NCBI GenBank assembly: GCA_963847735.1
Contig: CAWKAV010000027.1
Span: 17,719-81,718 of the forward strand
DNA: 64,000 bases
Origin: CAWKAV01 sp963847735
GTDB taxonomy: Bacteria > Desulfobacterota > Desulfuromonadia > Desulfuromonadales > BM103
Direction of reading: 5' to 3'
Shown piece after piece: positions 35,955-43,817 of the stretch. The first letter of the stretch is position 1. Every line of letters begins with the position of its first letter. Both the position numbers and the translations under genes were made by a program. Below the pieces are notes generated by a model. It saw only the letters and a list, made by a program, of their open reading frames with translations, ran no database searches and was not told the DNA's origin.

Positions 35955-37613
35955 ATGGACAGTGTCATCTTTCAAGCCATGGCCGTGGAGCTCAATCGCA
36001 AACTGGCCAACAGCCGACTCGACCGGGTGATCCAGATCAGTGCGGGGACCCTGGTCTTAAGGCTCTGGACCGGGCGTGAAAAGCTGCAGTTGCTGTTGAA
36101 AGCCGATGGCCAGGGTTGTTTTTACCAGACCCGTCAGGTTCATGCTGCCCCTGCCAGCCCTCCCAGATTCTGCCAGCTTCTGCGCGCTCGCCTGCGTCGT
36201 CTGATCGAAGTGCGTGCTGAACCACTCGATCGTATCGTTCATTTCACTTTCACAGGCACGAATCATGAAAGTTACGATCTTATTTTGGAGGCGTTCGGAG
36301 CGCAGGGAAATCTGTTCCTGGTTGATGCCGCAGGCCGCATCGTCGATCTTTTAAAACGTCAGGAAGGAGTCCGTTCGCTGCTTCCCGGACAGGCCTATGT
36401 TTTGCCTGAACAGAAACCGCGGCTGTCACTTTTTGCTGACCGGACGGGGTTGGCCCCAATCCTTGATGCTGCAGCAGGTCAGCGGGAGTTGGCCCGTCTT
36501 GATGTCGCGCCGATGTCGCCGGCCCTGGCAGAGGCGATCTGTCTTGCCATAGCTGCGGGACAGACATCAGATACAATCATTGGTCAGCTGCAGGAAGCGT
36601 TCGGTGCCGGATCGTTTGCAGCCTTGCGGGTCACATGGTCTGGCCAGAACGGTTTGCTGCCCCTGTCGCTCGGACTGGATGGCTTTGAGACTGTCGACAG
36701 ATTCGAGGACCTTTCTGCAATGCTGGAAACCGTTCAGGCCGAGCAGGGCCATGAGTCGGCAAGGGATCTGACCGCGCGTCTGGCGAGTCTCATCTCCCGG
36801 CAGCGCAAAAAAATCAGCAAACGACTTGAGAACATTGCTGCAGACAGTGTCCGGCAGGAGGACCCCGAGGCCTTGCGCATCAGGGGCGATCTGCTGCTGG
36901 CCAACTTGCACCGGATCAGGCGCGGCGATGAATCCATCGAGGTTGACGATTATTACCAGTCGCCGCTTGTCAGAGTAAACATCGCCCTCGATCCAAAACT
37001 GTCGCCACAAGAGAATGCCGAGCGCTGTTTTAAACTGTACCGCAAGGCCAAACGCTCCGGGGACCATCACCAACGCCGCCTCATCGAAACCGAGCACGAG
37101 ATTGCCTGGCTGGACCAGGTTGCACTGGCTCTTGAAGAATCTGAAAGTGGTGATGACTTGTACCAGGTGCAACTTGAACTGGAATCCGCCGGGCTTTTGA
37201 AAGAAACCAGGGGGCAGCTTGGCCGGCGACAGACGGTTTCTCCCGAACAGCAGCTGCATAAGACCGTAACGAACTCGGGATTGAAAATCTTCTGGGGCAG
37301 GAACAGCCGTACCAACGATTTTGTCAGCCGGCATCTGACCGGGCCGAATGATTTGTGGTTTCATTCACACGGTATGCCCGGTTGTCACCTGGTCCTCAAA
37401 TGTGGCAAATGTGCGGAGCCCGTGCCTGAAGATGACATCCTGCATGCAGCGTCATTTGCCGCCGGATATTCCAAGGGCAAGGATGCCGGCAAGGTCGAAG
37501 TCATCGTTGCAAAGGGCAGGGACGTCAGGAAGCCAAAAGGGGCTCGACCGGGCCTGGTCACTGTTGATACTTATCGTACCGTGATGGTTCCGCCACAGCG
37601 GCTTGAGGATTGA
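35955..37613 (+). CDS. rqcH: NFACT family protein RqcH (Rqc2/FbpA-like)
   Basis: RqcH binds split 50S subunits carrying stalled peptidyl-tRNA and adds C-terminal alanine tails that mark nascent chains for degradation. The 552-residue protein has the NFACT-N domain with the conserved Asp-Arg (D92-R93 in PLDRIVHF), helix-hairpin-helix and long coiled-coil segments in the middle, and a C-terminal NFACT-R domain with FWGRNSRTNDFVSRHL and NDLWFHSHGMPGCHLVL. The start ATG at 35955 gives the family N-terminus MDSVIFQAMAVEL. It follows repeat region 1. An older reading as a fibronectin-binding protein is not needed. Confidence 0.93.
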   Translation: MDSVIFQAMAVELNRKLANSRLDRVIQISAGTLVLRLWTGREKLQLLLKADGQGCFYQTRQVHAAPASPPRFCQLLRARLRRLIEVRAEPLDRIVHFTFTGTNHESYDLILEAFGAQGNLFLVDAAGRIVDLLKRQEGVRSLLPGQAYVLPEQKPRLSLFADRTGLAPILDAAAGQRELARLDVAPMSPALAEAICLAIAAGQTSDTIIGQLQEAFGAGSFAALRVTWSGQNGLLPLSLGLDGFETVDRFEDLSAMLETVQAEQGHESARDLTARLASLISRQRKKISKRLENIAADSVRQEDPEALRIRGDLLLANLHRIRRGDESIEVDDYYQSPLVRVNIALDPKLSPQENAERCFKLYRKAKRSGDHHQRRLIETEHEIAWLDQVALALEESESGDDLYQVQLELESAGLLKETRGQLGRRQTVSPEQQLHKTVTNSGLKIFWGRNSRTNDFVSRHLTGPNDLWFHSHGMPGCHLVLKCGKCAEPVPEDDILHAASFAAGYSKGKDAGKVEVIVAKGRDVRKPKGARPGLVTVDTYRTVMVPPQRLED

Positions 37614-37677
37614 TTTACTGCCCTCGTATTGACATTTATGCGCCGCGAGCCGCACATAATGTACCACGATTTTTTTA

Positions 37678-37706
37678 TTGCAATGGCTTACCCCTTTTGC
37701 TATAAA
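37678..37706 (+). promoter_or_regulatory. Promoter of tRNA-Leu
   Basis: TTGCAA (37678-37683) and TATAAA (37701-37706) are 17 bases apart, placing the start about ten bases before the tRNA. Confidence 0.7.
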
Positions 37707-37722
37707 TTGCCCTCGCTTCAAT

Positions 37723-37809
37723 GCCGAAGTGGTGGAATTGGTAGACACGCTAGGTTCAGGGTCTAGTGTCCGTATGGACGTGGGAGTTCGAGTCTCCCCT
37801 TCGGCACCA
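37723..37809 (+). tRNA. tRNA-Leu (anticodon CAG)
   Basis: An 87-base class II tRNA with acceptor GCCGAAG/CTTCGGC, anticodon stem CTAGG/TCTAG with loop TTCAGGG (anticodon CAG, reads CUG), a long variable arm (TGTCCGTATGGACGT), T arm GGGAG-TTCGAGT-CTCCC and encoded CCA. A perfect terminator follows 11 bases later. Confidence 0.97.
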
Positions 37810-37820
37810 CACAAAATAAG

Positions 37821-37862
37821 AAAACGGCCTGCCGCATTTTTTGCGGCAGGCCGTTATTTTTA
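37821..37862 (+). terminator. Strong bidirectional terminator after tRNA-Leu
   Basis: AACGGCCTGCCGCA and TGCGGCAGGCCGTT form a perfect 14-bp stem with a five-T loop, followed by ATTTTTT on the plus strand and by TTTCTTATTTT on the minus strand. It serves the tRNA and the convergent metallo-beta-lactamase gene. Confidence 0.93.
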
Positions 37863-37875
37863 CGTCACCAAAAAA

Positions 37876-38571
37876 TCAGTACCACTTCAACCTGCTGACT
37901 TTCGAGTCGGTAACCAGGCGCTCGAAGGCGTCGAGGTCGCTCATCCCCTCTTTGCCGCGGTAATGGTAGGGGATCACCAGCTTCGGTTTGAATTCGTTGA
38001 CCGCCGAGGCGGCTTGTTCGACGGTCATGGTGAAGGGCAAATTCATGCAGACGAAGGCGATGTCGACGTCCTTCAGGGCGCGCATCTCGGGAATATCCTC
38101 AGTGTCGCCGGAGATATAGAGCCGGACGCCGTCCTTGCTGAGCAGGTAGCCGTTGTCACGTCCCTGCGGGTGGAAGTTGAGGCGTTCGGTAGTGGTGTTG
38201 TATGCAGCGATCGCCTCAATGGCGATGCCGGCGAATTCGGTTGCTTCACCGTTACTCATGGTCGTGCCGTAACCGAGTTGCTCAACCACCGTTGCCGAAC
38301 CGATGACCTGGGTCTTGTCCTGTTTGAGGGCCGCGACCAGCAGCGGGTCGAGGTGGTCCTTGTGGATATGAGTAATCAGGATCAGGTCAGGTGGCGGGAA
38401 AGCGGAAAAGTCGGCAGCAGCACCGACCGGATCGACGTAGACCGTGGTCGGGCCGGACTGCAGGACAAAGGTGGCGTGCTTGACCGGGGTGTAGGTGAAC
38501 ACCTCACCGGCGCCGGCATCGAAGGGATTTATCAGGCTTATAAGCAGAATGGCAAGTCCGTAGCGTTTCAT
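37876..38571 (-). CDS. Exported metallo-beta-lactamase-fold hydrolase
   Basis: This 231-residue protein has an N-terminal signal peptide (hydrophobic about 5-20, ending DAGAG) and a metallo-beta-lactamase fold with the metal motif ITHIHKDHLDP, LYISGDTEDIPE and the C-terminal HYHYRG-like PYHYRG. Lengths and motifs resemble the UlaG/UPF0173 branch, but the exported form is less usual. AAGGAG eight bases before the ATG at 38571 fixes the start, although the frame is open for another 370 codons upstream, antisense to livH. It is single and convergent with tRNA-Leu. The substrate is unknown. Confidence 0.8.
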   Translation of the reverse strand: MKRYGLAILLISLINPFDAGAGEVFTYTPVKHATFVLQSGPTTVYVDPVGAAADFSAFPPPDLILITHIHKDHLDPLLVAALKQDKTQVIGSATVVEQLGYGTTMSNGEATEFAGIAIEAIAAYNTTTERLNFHPQGRDNGYLLSKDGVRLYISGDTEDIPEMRALKDVDIAFVCMNLPFTMTVEQAASAVNEFKPKLVIPYHYRGKEGMSDLDAFERLVTDSKVSRLKWY

Positions 38572-38744
38572 GAGGGTTCTCCTTTGCGTAGAACATGTGT
38601 TACGAGAATTGTAGCCGATTTTATGATGCAAAGGGAACCCCTGCCTGATCAGATCTATGGATCGGCCCTCGTTCTGGCGAGCCGTTCTGCATGAGCGGCA
38701 AGCCGCATGGAACCGTTGTGACGACAAGTATTTATGACTTTGCA

Positions 38745-38788
38745 AAGCTCCGAGGGATAAGTTAATCTCTCGGAGCTTGTTTTGTTTT
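38745..38788 (+). terminator. Terminator-like hairpin in the leader of the liv-ior operon
   Basis: AAGCTCCGAG and CTCGGAGCTT form a perfect 10-bp stem with a 14-base loop, followed by GTTTTGTTTT. It lies 27 bases before livH. No plus-strand gene precedes it, so it may act as a conditional attenuator for the operon. Confidence 0.55.
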
Positions 38789-38814
38789 GATCCGAGAAAT
38801 TTTATCAATATGCC

Positions 38815-39678
38815 ATGATGACCCAGGACCTTCTCCAATTTATCTTTGCCGGTTTGACCAGCGGCGCCATCTACGCGCTGATCGCACTGGGTTTCTGCGT
38901 CGTGCATAACACCATGGGCATCGTCAACTTCGCACAGGTCGATTTTGTCTCTCTGGGAGGCATGCTCCTCTACAGTGCCTTGTTCGCCGCCGGTCTGACC
39001 ATGCCGCTTGCCTTGTTTGCCGCAGTTCTGGGGGTCACCCTGACCGCTATCGTCGTCGAGAGAGTCGGTATCCGTCCGGCGCGTTCCAACGACCCCCTGA
39101 TTTTGATATTTCTGACTATCGGCCTGTCGATTATCCTGCGCGGGCTGATGGCACTGGTCTGGGGCAAGAACCGCATGGCGGTGCCATCGTTGAGCAGTGA
39201 TGACCCGCTGCGCCTGCTCGGTGCCGCGATCATGCCGCAGACGCTCTGGATTCTCGTTCTGACTGCTTTGACCATCGCCATCCTGGCCTGGTTCTATCGC
39301 AAAACACGGCTCGGTCTGATGATGCGCGCCGTGGCGACCAATCCACGCGCGGCCGCAGTCGTTGGCCTGCCGCTGGGTCGGGTCCGCATGCTCACCTTCG
39401 GTCTGGCCGGTGCGCTTGGCGGACTGGCCGGGGTGCTGGTGACGCCGATTACCACCTTGAGCCACGACGTCGGGGTACTGCTCGGGCTCAAAGGCTTCGC
39501 CGCTGCCATTCTGGGTGGTTTCGGTTCGCTGCCGGGGGCCATTATCGGTGGCCTCGGCCTCGGCCTGCTCGAATCGCTTTCGGCCGGGTATGTGAGCAGC
39601 GCCTATAAGGATGTCTGTGCTTTTGTGGTCCTGTTGCTGGTGCTGTTCGTGCGGCCGAAAGGGCTGTTGGGGAAATAG
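38815..39678 (+). CDS. livH: Branched-chain amino acid-type ABC transporter permease LivH
   Basis: This 287-residue inner-membrane permease has about eight helices and the LivH signature: FAGLTSGAIYALIALGFC near the N-terminus, NFAQVDFVSLG, the EAA-like loop around RMLTFGLAGALGGLAGVL and FGSLPGAIIGG near the end. It pairs with LivM. The family carries branched-chain or aromatic amino acids, aryl acids, urea or amides. The start ATG at 38815 (or 38818) has only GAGAAA upstream. It is the first gene of an operon that goes straight into iorA, two bases downstream, so substrate import and oxidation are tied together. Confidence 0.93.
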   Translation: MMTQDLLQFIFAGLTSGAIYALIALGFCVVHNTMGIVNFAQVDFVSLGGMLLYSALFAAGLTMPLALFAAVLGVTLTAIVVERVGIRPARSNDPLILIFLTIGLSIILRGLMALVWGKNRMAVPSLSSDDPLRLLGAAIMPQTLWILVLTALTIAILAWFYRKTRLGLMMRAVATNPRAAAVVGLPLGRVRMLTFGLAGALGGLAGVLVTPITTLSHDVGVLLGLKGFAAAILGGFGSLPGAIIGGLGLGLLESLSAGYVSSAYKDVCAFVVLLLVLFVRPKGLLGK

Positions 39679-39680
39679 AG

Positions 39681-41546
39681 ATGGGTGGCGCATGGCGCGA
39701 AACTTCTAATAATCAAATGAAAGAAAATATGACTAAACAATTATTGATGGGGAATGAAGCCATGGCCTGCGGCCTGATTGAGGCCGGTTGCCAGGTAGCG
39801 ACGGCTTACCCCGGTACACCCTCAACGGAAATCCTGCAGGCGGTTATCGACCGTCGCGACGCAGCGCTTGAACCCCTGCATATCGAATGGTCGGTCAATG
39901 AGAAGGTGGCTTTCGAGGTCGCCCTGGCGGCCAGTTATACCGGCAAGCGCAGCGCGGTTGTCATGAAGCAGGTCGGCCTGAACGTGGCCGCAGATCCGTT
40001 TATGCGTACGGCTTACATCGGCGTCAAGGGCGGCATGGTGACTATCGTTGCCGATGATCCTGGTCCGCACAGCTCTCAGAACGAGCAGGACACCAGGCTT
40101 TTTTGTCTGCAGGCCCGCGTGCCGGTGCTCGACCCGTCCAGCCCGGCCGAAGCCAGGGCCATGGTTCTGACCGCCTTTGAACTGTCGGAAAAATATGAGC
40201 TCAACGTGGTCCTGCGGCCGACCACCCGCATCTGCCATTCGCGGCAGAACATTGCGCCGCAACAGACGCTCAAACTGTCACGCACGGCGGATTTCCAGAG
40301 AGACCCGACGCGCTGGGCGGCGACCCCGGCGTTTCTGCCGCAGCTGCATCGTAAGCTGAATGCCTCCCTGCAACGGATTGCCCTCGAACCCGCCCTGCAG
40401 CCACGCCTGGTCAAAGGTGACGGCAGCTATGCGCGCACCGCCCTGGTTGCGTCAGGGATTGCCTACGGCAACCTGGTCGACCTGCTTGATGACCTGGGTT
40501 TAAACGGCAAGCTTGATCTCTACCAGGTGCCGATGTCTTACCCTCTCAGCCCGGATTTTACCAGGACTCTGCAGGCCGATTACGAGCGGATCCTGGTCCT
40601 GGAAGAGACCTACCCGGTGATCGAGCTGCAAATGGCTCATCCCGGCGCGGCCGGCAAACAGAGCGGCGCGGTGCCGCGTGAGGGGGAGTTGACTCCTGAC
40701 CTTATCCATCAGGTGCTTGCCGGTTTCCTCGGTTTGGCTGCCCCCGGCGAAGCCCCTGCCGAGCGGCGCGGTCAACGGCCGTCACTCTGCCCCGGTTGCC
40801 CGCACCGGGCAGCCTTCTACAGTATCAAGCAGTGCTTCCCGAAAGGCATTTTCCCTTCCGATATCGGCTGTTACACGCTCGGCATGAACCTTGGCGCAGT
40901 CAACACCGTGCACTGCATGGGTGCCTGCATCAGCCAGGGGGCCGGTTTTTACCAGGCTTATCGGCAGGATGGCGAAGTGCCGACCATCGTCGTGACGATC
41001 GGTGACTCGACCTTTTTTCATGCCGGGATCCCGGCCCTGATCAACGCCGTGATACAACAGGCACGCATAATCATCGTCATCCTCGATAATGCGACCACGG
41101 CCATGACCGGAGGCCAGCCGGTCCCCCATACGGGCGTTGCCGCCGGCGGGCAGCCGACCAGGGCCGTCGCCATAGAACCCCTGGTCAGGGCCAGCGGCGT
41201 TGATTTCCTGGAAGTCTGTGACCCTTATGACAAGCAGCGCTTTGAAGAACTGCTGCAGCAGGCTGACGCTTACACCCGCAGCCCCGGAGGCGGCGTGGCC
41301 GTGCTGATCTCCCGGCATGGCTGCGTCATGGACCGCAAGGTCCTGAAAGCGCAGCAGAGTTTCCTGGTGACGATCAATGATGCGTGCATCGGTTGCCGCA
41401 AGTGTGTCGATGCTTTCGAATGCCCGGCCCTGCTGATGGATACTGACAACAATATGGCGATGGTCAACCAGGATCGCTGTATCGGCTGCGGCACCTGTCT
41501 GCCGGTCTGCCCGGTTGATGCCATCGTCAAGGAGGAAAAATCTTGA
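39681..41546 (+). CDS. iorA: Indolepyruvate:ferredoxin oxidoreductase alpha subunit
   Basis: IorA with IorB oxidatively decarboxylates aryl-pyruvates (indolepyruvate, phenylpyruvate) to aryl-acetyl-CoA, reducing ferredoxin. The 621-residue protein has the pyrimidine-binding N-terminus TAYPGTPSTEIL, a TPP domain with SLCPGCPHRA, IGDSTFFHAGIPAL and DNATTAMTGGQP, and a C-terminal 2x[4Fe-4S] ferredoxin domain (CIGCRKCVDAFECPA, CIGCGTCLPVCPVDA). The ATG at 39681 has GGGGA upstream; ATGs at 39717 and 39729 would begin nearer the conserved KQLLMGNEA and are good alternatives. The gene sits inside a LIV transporter operon. Confidence 0.93.
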   Translation: MGGAWRETSNNQMKENMTKQLLMGNEAMACGLIEAGCQVATAYPGTPSTEILQAVIDRRDAALEPLHIEWSVNEKVAFEVALAASYTGKRSAVVMKQVGLNVAADPFMRTAYIGVKGGMVTIVADDPGPHSSQNEQDTRLFCLQARVPVLDPSSPAEARAMVLTAFELSEKYELNVVLRPTTRICHSRQNIAPQQTLKLSRTADFQRDPTRWAATPAFLPQLHRKLNASLQRIALEPALQPRLVKGDGSYARTALVASGIAYGNLVDLLDDLGLNGKLDLYQVPMSYPLSPDFTRTLQADYERILVLEETYPVIELQMAHPGAAGKQSGAVPREGELTPDLIHQVLAGFLGLAAPGEAPAERRGQRPSLCPGCPHRAAFYSIKQCFPKGIFPSDIGCYTLGMNLGAVNTVHCMGACISQGAGFYQAYRQDGEVPTIVVTIGDSTFFHAGIPALINAVIQQARIIIVILDNATTAMTGGQPVPHTGVAAGGQPTRAVAIEPLVRASGVDFLEVCDPYDKQRFEELLQQADAYTRSPGGGVAVLISRHGCVMDRKVLKAQQSFLVTINDACIGCRKCVDAFECPALLMDTDNNMAMVNQDRCIGCGTCLPVCPVDAIVKEEKS

Positions 41547-42043
41547 AGCAGCAGATTATCGTCAGTGGTATTGGTGGCCAGGGCGTGCTGTTCCTGACCC
41601 GGGTGATTGCCCAGGTGGCGGTCGATCGCGACCTGCCGGTCCTGACCTCAGAAACCCATGGTATGGCACAGCGCGGTGGCACTGTTTTGTCGACGGTCAA
41701 GGTCGGCGATTATTGCAGTCCCCTGATCCGCGCCGGCCAGGCCGATGTCGGGCTGCTGCTCTGGGAGGCGAATCTCGAGGTGCATCGCTCCCTCCTCAAA
41801 CATACGGGAGCCTTGCTGATCAACAGCGACAAGCCCGGCGATGGCGAACGCATCGACGCATCGGGAATCGGCCGGCAGCTTGGCAATGCCGTGCTGTCCA
41901 ACCTGGTCCTGCTGGGGCTGGCTGTGCGCCGGGGAGCCCTGTTCTGTACCGCAGCGCAGTGCGAGGTGGCGATCCGGCAGCTGGCCCCGCCCAAATTCGT
42001 CGATCAGAACCTTGCCGCCTTTCGTAATGGACTGGAATGTTGA
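41543..42043 (+). CDS. iorB: Indolepyruvate:ferredoxin oxidoreductase beta subunit
   Basis: This 166-residue gamma-domain-type subunit completes the enzyme with IorA. It begins QQIIVSGIGGQGVLFLTRVI, the family hallmark, and has SETHGMAQRGGTV. The start is a TTG at 41543 overlapping the iorA stop by four bases, with AAGGAGG seven bases upstream. The length is slightly below the usual 190-200 residues. Tight coupling with iorA keeps the two subunits in balance. Confidence 0.93.
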   Translation: MKQQIIVSGIGGQGVLFLTRVIAQVAVDRDLPVLTSETHGMAQRGGTVLSTVKVGDYCSPLIRAGQADVGLLLWEANLEVHRSLLKHTGALLINSDKPGDGERIDASGIGRQLGNAVLSNLVLLGLAVRRGALFCTAAQCEVAIRQLAPPKFVDQNLAAFRNGLEC

Positions 42044-42065
42044 CTTCGGGAAGTCACCGTAAAGC

Positions 42066-43058
42066 ATGAACAGGCGCGACAAAATCCTCTATTTCCTCTA
42101 CCTGCACCGCAACGGTTTGACCGTTTTGGCGTTGTCGTTGCTGTTGGCGCTCTACCCGTTGCTCTACGGCAACCCGTATCTGCTCGGCCTGACCAATCAG
42201 ATCGGTCTCTACACGATCGTGGTGCTCGGCCTGAACCTTTTTATCGGCTACGCCGGACAGATTTCCCTGGGCCACGCGGCGTTCTTCGCGCTCGGTGCCT
42301 ACGGTTCGGCAATCCTGACTGCGGAATGGGGGATCTGGCCCTGGCCGGCCATCGCCCTGGTGGCGCTCGGGACGGCGCTGATCGCCCTGTTGGTCGGAAT
42401 CCCGGCCCTGCGTCTGCATGGTCATTACCTGGCCATGGCAACGCTCGGTTTCAATATCGTCATCTACACGGTGCTGGTGCAGTGGGACGACCTGACCGGC
42501 GGGCCGAGCGGCTTCTCCGGCATCCCGCCTTTATCCATAGGCTCATGGCAATTTGACAGCGACTTCAAGCTCCACTACCTGGTCTGGACCGCGACCCTGA
42601 TCTGCCTGATGCTGGGACTCAACCTGGTGCGCAGCGGGGTCGGCAGGGGTCTGGCTGCGCTGGCCGGTGACGAGGTCGCGGCTCGTTCCCTGGGTGTTGA
42701 TACGCGCCGGGCCAAGGTCAAGGTCTTTGTCCTCTCCGCGCTGCTCGCTTCGCTGGCCGGAAGCCTTTATGCCCACACTTTCGGCTTCGTCAGCCCCGAC
42801 ACCTTCAGCATCTTTGCCTCGGTCGATTTCGTCACCATGGTCGTGGTCGGCGGGCTCGGCTCGGTCTGGGGCAGTTTGTTTGGTGCGGCTCTGCTGACCT
42901 GGCTGCCGGAGTTTGTTGACCTGTTCGAGACCTACAAGGACATTATTCATGGCCTGATTCTGGTCATGGTGCTGCTCTTCCTGCCGCAGGGGCTGGTGAC
43001 CGGCCTGATCGACCTGGTGCGGGTGCGTATTGCCCGTTGGAGGCACCGCCGTGCTTGA
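42066..43058 (+). CDS. livM: Branched-chain amino acid-type ABC transporter permease LivM
   Basis: The 330-residue partner of LivH, with about nine to ten hydrophobic helices. Family motifs are GLNLFIGYAGQISLGHAAFFALGAY split over helices 3-4, GHYLAMATLGFN and the C-terminal VVVGGLGSVWGSLFGAALL. The N-terminus has a basic cap (MNRRDKILY). A small hairpin, TGACTTC/GAAGTCA, lies between iorB and this gene. Its stop overlaps the livG start region. Substrate specificity would be set by the binding protein encoded at 46049. Confidence 0.93.
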   Translation: MNRRDKILYFLYLHRNGLTVLALSLLLALYPLLYGNPYLLGLTNQIGLYTIVVLGLNLFIGYAGQISLGHAAFFALGAYGSAILTAEWGIWPWPAIALVALGTALIALLVGIPALRLHGHYLAMATLGFNIVIYTVLVQWDDLTGGPSGFSGIPPLSIGSWQFDSDFKLHYLVWTATLICLMLGLNLVRSGVGRGLAALAGDEVAARSLGVDTRRAKVKVFVLSALLASLAGSLYAHTFGFVSPDTFSIFASVDFVTMVVVGGLGSVWGSLFGAALLTWLPEFVDLFETYKDIIHGLILVMVLLFLPQGLVTGLIDLVRVRIARWRHRRA

Positions 43059-43815
43059 TGTGACCTCATTATGCCGCAATTTCGGTGGGCTGCCAGCCTT
43101 GAGCGAGGTCTCCTTCTCGTTGCAGCGCGGTTGTGTGACCGCCCTGATCGGCCCGAACGGCGCCGGCAAGACCACCATGATCAACTGCATTACCGGCGTC
43201 GACAGACCTGATGCCGGACGGGTCGATTATGCCGGTGAGGAGATTACCGGCCTGCCGGCCTATCGGATCGCTCATCTGGGGATTGCCAGAACCTTCCAGA
43301 ATTTGCGTCTCTTCCCACGTCTGTCGGTGCTCGACAATGTTCTCTGCGGCCTGACCATCCAGGCCGGGCAGAGCATGCTGGGAGCGCTGCTGCGGCCGCC
43401 GTATGTGCGCAACCGGGAACGTCGTCTGCGCCTGCGGGCGATGGCAGCCCTGGACCGCTTCGGGTTGTCCGGGCTGGCTGACTGGCCGGTTGATGTGCTT
43501 GCCTATGGTGACCGCAAGAAAGTAGAATTAGCCCGCGCCGTGGTCAGTGAGCCGGGCCTGCTCCTGCTTGATGAGCCGGTCGCCGGTTTGAACCACGCGG
43601 AAACCGCGGCTGTGGGCAATGAAATTCGAACCCTGCGCGCCCAGGGATACACCCTGCTGCTGGTCGAACATGATATGGATCTGGTGATGGGAGTCTCGGA
43701 TCACGTGGTGGTGCTTGACGGAGGGCGCTGTATCGCCAGCGGCAGCCCCGATGAGGTCCGCCAGAACCCGCTGGTCCTGGAAGCCTATCTCGGCCGGACT
43801 GGAGTAATGGCCTGA
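43051..43815 (+). CDS. livG: LIV-type ABC transporter ATP-binding protein LivG
   Basis: The 254-residue ATPase has Walker A GPNGAGKTT (about residues 33-41), the LivG-typical ARTFQNLRLFPRLSVLDN, Walker B LLLLDEPVAGLNHAE and the switch VEHDMDLVM. The signature loop reads LAYGDRKKVELA, normal for LivG. The GTG at 43051 is chosen because GGAGG lies seven bases upstream and it gives the family start; it overlaps the end of livM. A TTG at 43030 is the longer alternative. Confidence 0.93.
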   Translation: MLDVTSLCRNFGGLPALSEVSFSLQRGCVTALIGPNGAGKTTMINCITGVDRPDAGRVDYAGEEITGLPAYRIAHLGIARTFQNLRLFPRLSVLDNVLCGLTIQAGQSMLGALLRPPYVRNRERRLRLRAMAALDRFGLSGLADWPVDVLAYGDRKKVELARAVVSEPGLLLLDEPVAGLNHAETAAVGNEIRTLRAQGYTLLLVEHDMDLVMGVSDHVVVLDGGRCIASGSPDEVRQNPLVLEAYLGRTGVMA

Positions 43816-43817
43816 CA

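Noticed and set aside
38572..39693. Upstream extension of the metallo-beta-lactamase frame (605 codons in all) antisense to livH
   Set aside because: The protein has a clear signal peptide and a strong ribosome-binding site at 38571. The extension is Gln/Arg/His-rich shadow sequence opposite a typical permease gene.
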